A stretch of 41,246 nt of DNA, from the NCBI GenBank assembly GCA_964346475.1, contig CAYFUM010000011.1, positions 1-41,246 on the forward strand, read 5' to 3'. The DNA comes from DTU036 sp964346475. GTDB taxonomy: Bacteria > Bacillota > Clostridia > Peptostreptococcales > Acidaminobacteraceae. Made by a program: the position numbers and the translations under genes. Positions 1 to 6,576 of the stretch are shown here, in pieces (the stretch's first letter is position 1; the number at the start of each line of letters is the position of its first letter). A model generated the notes under the pieces. It saw only the letters and a program-made list of their open reading frames with translations, was not told the DNA's origin and did no database searches.

Positions 1-5
1 TTTTT

Positions 6-158
6 TTATGGGGTAATTTCCTCTAGGCTGACACCCTCTAGCTCTATGGGCATAGGCCTAAAGTTCACCGAGCCACTGAGCTTGGTTGAAAGACCAAAGA
101 AGAGGGCTCCAAAGATTATAAGACCTAGCAGATAAGCTGTGAAAAAACGCTTAAGCAT
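6..158 (-). CDS. Small single-pass membrane protein, 50 aa, unknown function
   Basis: This short frame starts at an ATG inside the last codons of murC and overlaps that gene by 8 bases, so translation is probably coupled to murC. A GAGGAGA sequence lies about 9 bases before the ATG and could serve as the ribosome binding site. The product begins MLKRFFTAYLLGLIIFGALF: a few basic residues, then one hydrophobic segment (about residues 5-23), then a short polar, acidic tail ending at residue 50. This is the shape of a signal-anchor peptide with its tail outside the membrane. I do not recognise the family. The overlap and membrane topology suggest a role linked to cell-wall synthesis, but that is inference only. 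The stop lies at the edge of the window, so the gene is complete. Confidence 0.55.
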   Translation of the reverse strand: MLKRFFTAYLLGLIIFGALFFGLSTKLSGSVNFRPMPIELEGVSLEEITP

Positions 159-1542
159 GGTTTTTCTCCTCTACAAATAAAAATTCATCAAAGATCCTAT
201 AGACATCGCCACAACCCACGCTAAAAAAGACGTCACCCTCTCCTAGATCTGAGAGCATCCTGTCTCTTAGGTCTTCGAAGCCTGGTACATAGCTAGCTTG
301 GGGATCTTTCATAGCCTCAACCAGCATGGTGGAGTGGATGCTGGGATCCTTCTTTTCCCTAGCTGCAAAAATATCCATGATCCAGACTTCGTCGCTATCC
401 TTAAAGGCCTCTAAAAAATCATCAAAGAGCAGTTTTGTCCTGGAGTAGGTGTGGGGTTGAAAACCCACAATGATTCTCTTGTCGGTAAAGAGACTTCTTG
501 CCGCCTCCAGCATCTTGGAGATTTCCTTGGGGTGATGAGCAAAGTCATCATAGAGTAGGGCCCCATTAAGCTGGCCGTGGGGATCAAATCTACGCACTGC
601 CCCCTTAAAGTTATGGAGGATTTCCAGTTCCTTTTTTATGTCTCCTTGGAAGTGATGGACTATAGCAGTGGCAGCCAGGGCATTTTGGATGTTATGGACC
701 CCGGGTACTGAAAGCTCGACAGAACCCAAATAATCATCTTTGTAGAGAATATCAAAGGTTAGGTAACCCTGATGGTCGTAGTGGGGGTTTTCTGCCTTGT
801 AGTCAGCTGGATTATCTACGCCAAAACTCACTGTCCTTCTTTCTATTTGGGGTAGGATTTCTCTGGTTAGTGGATCATCGACGTTGACCAGGACAAAGCC
901 ATCCTCTGCCGTACCATTGGCAAAGTCTACAAAGGCCCTTTGAATATTGTCTAGGGATCCGTAGTAATCAAGATGATCATCGTCTATATTTAAGATGACC
1001 GAAATTGTTCGGTAGAAGTCTAGAAAGCTGGCTTCGAATTCACAGGCCTCGTTGACTATAATATCTCCCTTACCAATTTTTATGTTGCCCTGGAGTTCGT
1101 GTACACTGGCACCTACTATAAGGGTAGGATCCAGGGGAGAGTCAGCCATCATGGCAGATACCATAGCTGTCACCGTGCTCTTGCCATGGGCTCCGCTTAT
1201 GGCCACAGAATCCTTATATTTCTTAGTTAATATGCCAAAAAAATGAGAGCGCTTAACCAGGGGGATACCCAGTCTCTTGGCTTCTCTTATTTCAGGATTG
1301 TCCCCATGGACCGCCGAGGTATGGATAATAAGATCAGCTCCTTGGACGCTTTTAGGAAAGTGCCCTATGCTGATGTCTATGCCTCTATCTTCAAGTTTCT
1401 CTACATTGGCGTTTCTTGCCATGTCAGAACCTGTAATTTTGTAGCCCCTATCAAGAAGGATTTCTGCTATGGTTACCATGCTGCTGCCACCTATGCCAAT
1501 AAGGTGGATCCTGTCAACTTCTGGTGGAAAAAGATCTTTCAT
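151..1542 (-). CDS. murC: UDP-N-acetylmuramate--L-alanine ligase MurC
   Basis: MurC is the cytoplasmic enzyme that joins L-alanine to UDP-N-acetylmuramate using ATP, the first peptide step of peptidoglycan precursor synthesis. The 463-residue product has the normal Mur ligase length and layout. A Rossmann-type N-terminal domain contains HLIGIGGSSMVTIAEIL near residue 13. The central ATP-binding domain has a P-loop-like stretch SGAHGKSTVTAM near residue 115. The C-terminal domain includes the DDFAHHPKEI and GFQPHTYSRT motifs typical of MurC. The P-loop is slightly unusual: most MurC proteins read GTHGKTT, whereas this one has Ala and Ser substitutions. The ATG is preceded by an AAAGGATAA ribosome binding site. 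The gene is divergent from azlC and overlaps the following small membrane-protein gene. Confidence 0.96.
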   Translation of the reverse strand: MKDLFPPEVDRIHLIGIGGSSMVTIAEILLDRGYKITGSDMARNANVEKLEDRGIDISIGHFPKSVQGADLIIHTSAVHGDNPEIREAKRLGIPLVKRSHFFGILTKKYKDSVAISGAHGKSTVTAMVSAMMADSPLDPTLIVGASVHELQGNIKIGKGDIIVNEACEFEASFLDFYRTISVILNIDDDHLDYYGSLDNIQRAFVDFANGTAEDGFVLVNVDDPLTREILPQIERRTVSFGVDNPADYKAENPHYDHQGYLTFDILYKDDYLGSVELSVPGVHNIQNALAATAIVHHFQGDIKKELEILHNFKGAVRRFDPHGQLNGALLYDDFAHHPKEISKMLEAARSLFTDKRIIVGFQPHTYSRTKLLFDDFLEAFKDSDEVWIMDIFAAREKKDPSIHSTMLVEAMKDPQASYVPGFEDLRDRMLSDLGEGDVFFSVGCGDVYRIFDEFLFVEEKNHA

Positions 1543-1571
1543 AAATTATCCTTTCAATTTCTCTGGATTAT

Positions 1572-1580
1572 ATTATAACA
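1572..1580 (-). promoter_or_regulatory. Extended -10 promoter for murC
   Basis: On the minus strand the sequence TGTTATAAT is a perfect extended -10 element (TG-N-TATAAT), about 30 bases before the murC start codon. I see no convincing -35 box, which is common for extended -10 promoters. Confidence 0.55.
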
Positions 1581-1636
1581 TGGATAGCTAGGGGAGGCGT
1601 AATTTTGCAGCCCAGTTACTTATTAAGTTGTATTAA

Positions 1637-1645
1637 TGATATAAT
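1637..1645 (+). promoter_or_regulatory. Extended -10 promoter for the azlCD operon
   Basis: TGATATAAT matches the extended -10 consensus (TG-N-TATAAT) and lies about 45 bases before the azlC start. A weak TTACTT at the -35 position has an 18-base spacer. It is divergent from the murC promoter about 60 bases away. Confidence 0.5.
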
Positions 1646-1690
1646 GGCTAAAATAGCTAATGCTGTATCTGGGAAGAAAGGAAAGAGGAT

Positions 1691-2391
1691 TTGAAGAAGT
1701 TAAAGGCCCTAAAGGCGGCCTTTCCGCCAAGCACACCCATCCTAGCTGGCTTTTTATTTCTAGGAATAACCTATGGAATCTATATGGTCTCCAGTGGCTT
1801 TAGCCCTATATTCCCGGTTATAACCAGCCTCTTTGTACTGGCTGGTTCTGTAGAGTTCCTCCTGGTAAGTCTACTTCAGGGACCCTTTGACCCTCTGGCA
1901 GTGCTGCTACTTACCTTAATGGTAAATGCCAGGCATGTTTTTTATAGCATATCTATGTTGGAAAAGTATAGTGGTCTGGGCTGGAAGAAGCCTTATTTGA
2001 TATTTGGTCTTTGTGATGAGAGCTTTACTATAAACTATACTAGCAGGATTCCAGAGGGCGTAGACAGGGGCTGGTTTTCTTTTTTGTCACCCTCCTCAAT
2101 CATTTTTACTGGGTCCTGGGCAGTTCTATTGGGGCACTTTTGGGAACCAGAATTGGTTTTGAAACCCAGGGACTGGACTTTGTCTTAACTGCCCTTCTGG
2201 TAGTAATCTTTCTTGAACAGTGGTATAGGGAAAAAAACCATATTTTGTCTATCACAGGACTTCTAGTAACGGCTCTCTGTCTTTATTTTCTAGGTAGGGA
2301 TACCTTTATACTGGGATCTATGGCTTTGCTTTTTCTTATACTTCTTTTAGGATGGAGGATAAAATGGGAACCAGAGAAATGGTCATTATGA
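1691..2391 (+). pseudogene. azlC: AzlC-type branched-chain amino acid exporter large subunit, frameshifted
   Basis: AzlC and AzlD together form a membrane exporter of branched-chain amino acids. The first frame starts at a TTG with a GAAAGAGGA ribosome binding site and encodes a typical AzlC N-terminal part (FLFLGITYGIYMVSSGF, NARHVFYSISMLEKY, GLCDESF). After codon 131 the family-like sequence continues in another frame as VTLLNHFYWVLGSSIGALLG and GLDFVLTALLVVIFLEQW, ending at 2391. One extra T in the six-T run at 2080-2085 joins the two halves into a 233-residue protein, the usual AzlC length. As written, the first frame closes at 2188 after 165 residues. This could be a true inactivating mutation, a slippage-controlled gene, or a homopolymer error in the assembly. 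The downstream azlD shows the same defect. Confidence 0.8.
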
Positions 2392-2689
2392 TTATGGTGG
2401 CCATGCTGGGAACCATGATTACCAGGTTTTTGCCCTTTTTACTTTTTAGTGGCGAGAAAAAGGCTCCTGAATTTGTCCTCTATTTAGGACGGAACCTGCC
2501 TCCAGCAATTTTTGGTATGCTGGTGGTCTTTAGTTTAAAGGACCTGAGTTTTTAAGGGGAAATAGAGGTCTACCTGAACTCCTAGCTATAGCCTTTATTG
2601 TACTTATCCACAGGTGGAAAAGACAGATGTTACTATCTATATCCCTGGGCACCCTTTTTTATATGGTCCTGGTCCAGAGGATTTTTTAG
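2364..2689 (+). pseudogene. azlD: AzlD-type branched-chain amino acid exporter small subunit, frameshifted
   Basis: AzlD is the small membrane partner of AzlC. The start chosen is the ATG at 2364, because GGAGG lies just upstream; an earlier in-frame ATG at 2352 has no such site. The gene overlaps the end of azlC. The first frame reads MGTREMVIMIMVAMLGTMIT, then TRFLPFLLF and LPPAIFGMLVVFSLKDLSF, and stops at 2555. The expected C-terminal half, with RGLPELLAIAFIVLIHRW and SLGTLFYMVLVQRIF, follows in another frame and ends at 2689. One extra T in the five-T run at 2549-2553 restores a 108-residue protein, normal for AzlD. The stop at 2689 lies 8 bases before the next gene, so all three genes probably form one operon. 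Confidence 0.78.
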
Positions 2690-2697
2690 GAGACGAA

Positions 2698-3270
2698 ATG
2701 ATTACAGTCCTATTTGCAAGTCCCAGAAAAAAAGGAAATACCTGGTCTCTTCTAGAGATCTTCCTAGAAGAAGCCAGCAAAAGAGGTCTAGAATACAGAG
2801 TTTTTAGCCTCTATGACAGACAAATAGAGCCCTGCCAGGCCTGTTTGGACTGCCAGGAAGTAGAGGGGTCCTTTGGCTGCCCCCTTGAGGATGATATGGA
2901 GGAAATATTTGAAAGCATCCTAAGGAGTAGGCTTATTATTTTTGCTAGTCCGATATATTCCTGGTATACCACGCCGCCTCTTAAGGCCGCAATGGACCGT
3001 CTGGTTTATGGTATGAACAAGTACTATGGCAGCGTCAAAGCCAACCTCTGGCAGGGCAAGGCTCTGGCAGGTATCTTCAGCTCCGGTTATCCCCAGGAAA
3101 GAGGCTCGGACCTCCTGGATGAGGGTTTAAAAAGATATGCTAGACACAGTAGACTAGTCTATCTGGGCAGTCTTGGTGAAAGGGACCCAGGCTATGGGAG
3201 AATCTTTATGGATGAGGATAAGAAGGCGAGGATGAAAGCCTTTTCTAAAAGGCTCCTGGCAGAGCTTTAA
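2698..3270 (+). CDS. Flavodoxin-like NAD(P)H-dependent FMN reductase family protein
   Basis: This 190-residue protein has the flavodoxin-like fold of the NADPH-dependent FMN reductase and iron-sulfur flavoprotein families. The N-terminus MITVLFASPRKKGNTWSLLE contains the phosphate-binding SPRKKGNT loop for FMN. A cysteine cluster CQACLDCQ follows near residue 47, and ASPIYSWYTTPPLKAAMDRL near residue 86 is the second flavin-contacting segment. The three-cysteine cluster could hold a metal cluster as in iron-sulfur flavoproteins, but the remaining ligand pattern is not clear. The start at 2698 follows an AGGAG site; an upstream in-frame ATG at 2614 falls inside azlD and would add unrelated residues. 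The electron-transfer substrate is unknown. It is probably co-transcribed with azlCD. Confidence 0.8.
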   Translation: MITVLFASPRKKGNTWSLLEIFLEEASKRGLEYRVFSLYDRQIEPCQACLDCQEVEGSFGCPLEDDMEEIFESILRSRLIIFASPIYSWYTTPPLKAAMDRLVYGMNKYYGSVKANLWQGKALAGIFSSGYPQERGSDLLDEGLKRYARHSRLVYLGSLGERDPGYGRIFMDEDKKARMKAFSKRLLAEL

Positions 3271-3285
3271 TAGAGGGCTTAATTC

Positions 3286-3314
3286 TTGAAATGCCCGGGC
3301 TGATGTGGTAATAT
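3286..3314 (+). promoter_or_regulatory. Sigma-A-type promoter for spoVG
   Basis: TTGAAA, a 17-base spacer and TAATAT form a good housekeeping promoter about 38 bases before the spoVG start codon. It would also drive the downstream core genes if the hairpin after spoVG is leaky. Confidence 0.65.
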
Positions 3315-3351
3315 CGGAATGATTTAATTCCCATCATAGAAAGGACACTAA

Positions 3352-3615
3352 ATGCTTAATATAACAGATATCAGAATCAAAAAACTTGAAGGGCTGGGGA
3401 AAATGAAGGCTGTTGCATCTATTACCCTAGACGATGCCTTTGTTATACATGATATAAAAATTGTCGAGGGCCATAATGGTCTTTTTGTAGCCATGCCTAG
3501 CAAGAAGCTTCCTGATGGTGACTTTAGAGATATTGCCCATCCAATAAACGCTAGCACCAGGGCCTTTTTACAAGAAAAAATCTTTTCTGCTTACGAAGAG
3601 GTGGATGGAGAGTAA
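3352..3615 (+). CDS. spoVG: SpoVG family RNA/DNA-binding regulator
   Basis: SpoVG is a small nucleic-acid-binding regulator first named for a sporulation phenotype and widespread in non-sporulating Bacillota. The 87-residue product has the family hallmarks: MLNITDIRIKKLEGLGKMKA, a central FVIHDIKIVEGHNGLFVAMP, and DGDFRDIAHPINASTR towards the C-terminus. The length is slightly short, as is usual for clostridial members. AGAAAGGA lies at ribosome-binding distance before the ATG. It sits directly upstream of glmU, its conserved position in Bacillota. Because the window otherwise lacks sporulation genes in their usual places, a general role in envelope or metabolic gene regulation is more likely here than sporulation. 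Confidence 0.95.
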   Translation: MLNITDIRIKKLEGLGKMKAVASITLDDAFVIHDIKIVEGHNGLFVAMPSKKLPDGDFRDIAHPINASTRAFLQEKIFSAYEEVDGE

Positions 3616-3637
3616 AGAGAAGTTATGCTTCTCTTTT
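3614..3637 (+). terminator. Hairpin terminator or attenuator after spoVG
   Basis: A perfect 9-base stem (AAAGAGAAG with CTTCTCTTT) around a TTATG loop begins inside the spoVG stop codon and ends in a T run. Its GC content is modest, so some transcription probably reads into glmU. A TATAAT at 3680-3685 may add a weak promoter for glmU. Confidence 0.5.
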
Positions 3638-3703
3638 AACTTTTCCAAGAAGAGGGATAACTTGGTGCTTGTTCTATAGTATAATGACATTGGAGGTGAC
3701 TCT

Positions 3704-5041
3704 ATGGATGTTGTAATTTTAGCTGCGGGTAAGTCTACCCGGATGAAATCAAAAAAAAGTAAGGTGCTCCACGAGATTCTGGGAAAACCTGTTCTGAGCT
3801 ATGTGGTGGATCTTGCCAGGGCCATTGAGGCTGAGAGGACCATTCTTGTTGTTGCTCCCGATGATGAGGATATAAGAGGCCTATATGGCGATAGCCTGGA
3901 CTATGCTATCCAGTGGGAGCAAAGGGGGACAGGAGACGCTCTAAAGGCTGCTCTGGACCAGATAAAAAGCGATAGGACCCTGGTTCTTTATGGAGACGCT
4001 CCCTTTCTAAGACTGGAGAGTCTGGAGAAATTCATTGAATTTGATAGGGATAAGGACCTTAGCATTCTCAGTGTAGATATGGAGGACCCTAGGGGATATG
4101 GCAGGATTTTGCGCACTGAAAGGGGAGTAAAAGCCATTGTTGAGGAAAGGGATTGTACTGAGGAAGAAAGACAGATAAAGGAAATTAACAGTGGAATCCT
4201 CCTTATGGACACAGCTCTTATGAAGGAAAACCTAGGACTTCTTAGAGCTGATAATGATCAAGGGGAGTATTATCTGACGGATCTGATAGAGCTCTTTTCT
4301 AGCCAGGGCAAAATTGTAGACGCCCTCAAACTTGAGGACCCTCAAGAGACAGCCGGCATCAATGACAGAGCCCAGCTGGCTGAGGGAAGAGGAATTATGC
4401 AGGCTAGGATTATAGAAAAACACCTAAAAGAGGGAGTGACTATAGTGGATCCCTCCAGGGTCTACATAGAAGCCGGGGTGGAGATAGCAAGGGATGTGGA
4501 AATCTGGCCCGAGGTCTACCTAAAGGGTGCTTGTAAAATTGAAGAGGATGTATATCTTGGTCCCGGTGTCCATCTGGAGGACTGCCATGTAAAAGAGGGA
4601 GCCAGACTGGAGTACACCAGGGCAAGACAGGCTATAATAGGCAGCCGCTGTGATGTGGGTCCCTATACCTATTTACGGCCAGGTACCGAGATAGCTTCAG
4701 GATGCAGGATAGGTAATTTTGTTGAAATAAAGAACTCCATAATTGGGGAAGGGACCAAGATCAGCCATCTAAGCTATGTGGGTGATGCCGATTTGGGTTC
4801 TGGGATAAATGTCGGTTGTGGCACCATATTTGTCAATTACGATGGTAAGAAGAAACATAGATCTACAGTGGGTGATGGGGCTTTCCTCGGCTGTAATAGC
4901 AATCTTATTTCACCTGTGACCATCGGTGAGGGAGCCTTTATAGCTGCGGGTACCACTGTTGAAAAGGATGTGCCCAGCGGGGCTCTTAGCATAGGAAGAG
5001 TCCGCTCAGAAATAAAAGAAGACTGGAATAAGTCTAAATAA
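3704..5041 (+). CDS. glmU: Bifunctional UDP-N-acetylglucosamine pyrophosphorylase / glucosamine-1-phosphate acetyltransferase
   Basis: GlmU acetylates glucosamine-1-phosphate and then couples it to UTP, making UDP-GlcNAc for peptidoglycan and other wall polymers. The N-terminal nucleotidyltransferase domain (residues 1 to about 230) opens with VVILAAGKSTRMKS and contains VLYGDAP and the EINSGILLMD motif. The rest, from about residue 250, is a left-handed beta-helix of hexapeptide repeats, with YLRPGTEIASG, GNFVEIKNS and the catalytic-region stretch LSYVGDADLG and NVGCGTIFVNYDG. The 445-residue length is typical. A GGAGGTGA ribosome binding site precedes the ATG. prs follows within 13 bases, the usual pairing of amino-sugar and PRPP synthesis. 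Confidence 0.96.
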   Translation: MDVVILAAGKSTRMKSKKSKVLHEILGKPVLSYVVDLARAIEAERTILVVAPDDEDIRGLYGDSLDYAIQWEQRGTGDALKAALDQIKSDRTLVLYGDAPFLRLESLEKFIEFDRDKDLSILSVDMEDPRGYGRILRTERGVKAIVEERDCTEEERQIKEINSGILLMDTALMKENLGLLRADNDQGEYYLTDLIELFSSQGKIVDALKLEDPQETAGINDRAQLAEGRGIMQARIIEKHLKEGVTIVDPSRVYIEAGVEIARDVEIWPEVYLKGACKIEEDVYLGPGVHLEDCHVKEGARLEYTRARQAIIGSRCDVGPYTYLRPGTEIASGCRIGNFVEIKNSIIGEGTKISHLSYVGDADLGSGINVGCGTIFVNYDGKKKHRSTVGDGAFLGCNSNLISPVTIGEGAFIAAGTTVEKDVPSGALSIGRVRSEIKEDWNKSK

Positions 5042-5053
5042 TAGGAGGAAGTG

Positions 5054-6013
5054 ATGCATAAAACCGGGGAGGTAGTAAAGATTTTCGCAGGTAATGGGGG
5101 CAAGAATCTTTCCCTAAAAATTTGTAAGGAGCTTGGTCTACCGCTGGGAGAAGCCAATGTTGGAAGCTTTAGTGATGGTGAGATTGCAATAACCATTGAT
5201 GAGAGCGTCCGGGGAGCTGACGTTTTTCTAATTCAGTCAACAGCACCACCCCATGTTAACACCTATTTGATGGAGCTTCTTATTATGATTGACGCCCTTA
5301 AGAGGGCCTCGGCTGGCAGAATAACTGCTGTTATACCCTACTATGGCTATGCTAGACAGGATAGAAAAGCAAGGGCTAGGGATCCGATTTCTGCAAAATT
5401 AGTAGCAGACCTTCTGACGACTGCAGGGGCGGATAGGGTTCTTACTATGGATCTTCATGCATCCCAGATCCAGGGTTATTTTGATATCCCCCTAGACCAT
5501 CTTCTAGGTCAACCCCTCCTAGCAGACTATGTGAAAAGGAAGGGAATAGAGGATCTGGTGGTGGTTTCTCCAGATTTTGGCTCTGTTACCAGGGCCAGAG
5601 ACTTTTCCTCCAAAATCGATAGCACCATAGCAATCATTGAAAAAAGACGACCTGAAGCTAACAAGGCTGAGGTCATGAGTATAATTGGTGAAGTAAAGGA
5701 TAAAAATGTAGTTCTAGTTGATGACATGATAGATACAGCTGGAACTCTTTGTCAGGCCGCTGAAGTTTTGATAGAGATGGGGGCTAAAAGTGTTATGGCC
5801 TGTTGTACCCATGCTGTCTTTAGTGGGCCGGCTATAGAAAGGCTGAAGGCCAGTGCCATAGACGAGGTGGTAATACTAGATACCATAGAACTCGATAAGG
5901 AAAAGAGATTTGATAAGCTTACTATTCTAAGTTCAGCCAAGCTCTTTGCAGAGGCAATACGAAGAATCTATCAGAATGAGTCTGTATCAGAGATCTTCAA
6001 CGGGACCAAGTAA
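5054..6013 (+). CDS. prs: Ribose-phosphate pyrophosphokinase (PRPP synthetase)
   Basis: The enzyme makes phosphoribosyl pyrophosphate from ribose-5-phosphate and ATP for nucleotide, NAD, histidine and tryptophan synthesis. Diagnostic motifs are FSDGEIAITI near residue 40, the ATP-contacting YYGYARQDRKA near residue 97, the metal-binding DLHASQIQGYFDIPLDHL near residue 134, and the PRPP loop VVLVDDMIDTAGT near residue 218. The 319-residue length is standard for class I enzymes. I chose the ATG at 5054, because AGGAGG ends 5 bases before it; a GTG one codon earlier is too close to that site. The stop codon overlaps the start of pth (TAATG), indicating translational coupling. Confidence 0.96.
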   Translation: MHKTGEVVKIFAGNGGKNLSLKICKELGLPLGEANVGSFSDGEIAITIDESVRGADVFLIQSTAPPHVNTYLMELLIMIDALKRASAGRITAVIPYYGYARQDRKARARDPISAKLVADLLTTAGADRVLTMDLHASQIQGYFDIPLDHLLGQPLLADYVKRKGIEDLVVVSPDFGSVTRARDFSSKIDSTIAIIEKRRPEANKAEVMSIIGEVKDKNVVLVDDMIDTAGTLCQAAEVLIEMGAKSVMACCTHAVFSGPAIERLKASAIDEVVILDTIELDKEKRFDKLTILSSAKLFAEAIRRIYQNESVSEIFNGTK

Positions 6014-6576
6014 TGAAAATAATTCTTGGACTGGGAAATCCAGGAAGGGATTATACCAGGACCCGTCACAATGTAGGCTATAGGGTAATAGAGCTCCTGG
6101 CTGAAAGACTGGGCCTGGACTTTAACAAGGCTAAATTTAACTCCCTTCTTGCCGAGGGACAAGTAGGATCAGAAAAGCTAATATTAGCCAAGCCTACAAC
6201 CTATATGAATAGGAGTGGACTAGCTGCCCAGGATATAATCTCCTTTTACAAGGTAGATCCCAGGGAGCTTCTTGTAGTCTATGATGATATCGACCTTGAG
6301 GTTGGAAGCCTTAGGATTCGAAAGAAGGGCAGTGCTGGTACCCACAATGGCATGCGGGATATTATCAGTAGGCTGGCCAGCGATGACTTCCCTAGAATAA
6401 GGCTGGGCATAGGAAAGGACCCTAGAATACCCCTGGCAAGTTTTGTCCTCTCAGGTTTTACCAAGGAGGAAGAAGTCTTAATAGATGAGGCTATAAAGGA
6501 AGGGGTAGATGCTCTGGAACTTTATCTTAGCCATGGTCTAGAGGCAGCTATGAATAAATATAATAGGAGAAGGTGA
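6013..6576 (+). CDS. pth: Peptidyl-tRNA hydrolase
   Basis: Pth cleaves peptidyl-tRNAs released from stalled ribosomes and so recycles tRNA. The 187-residue protein starts with MKIILGLGNPGRDYTRTRHN, in which N9 and H19 match the substrate-binding Asn and catalytic His of the family. KPTTYMNRSG near residue 59 and VVYDDIDLEVGSLRIRKKGS near residue 88 contain further active-site residues, followed by AGTHNGMRDI. The gene overlaps prs by one base and mfd by one base. This prs-pth-mfd order is conserved in Bacillota. Confidence 0.96.
   Translation: MKIILGLGNPGRDYTRTRHNVGYRVIELLAERLGLDFNKAKFNSLLAEGQVGSEKLILAKPTTYMNRSGLAAQDIISFYKVDPRELLVVYDDIDLEVGSLRIRKKGSAGTHNGMRDIISRLASDDFPRIRLGIGKDPRIPLASFVLSGFTKEEEVLIDEAIKEGVDALELYLSHGLEAAMNKYNRRR

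Noticed and set aside
2614..2697. Longer start for the flavodoxin-like reductase
   Set aside because: The extra residues come from the other frame of azlD, and the ATG at 2698 has a good AGGAG site and matches the family start.
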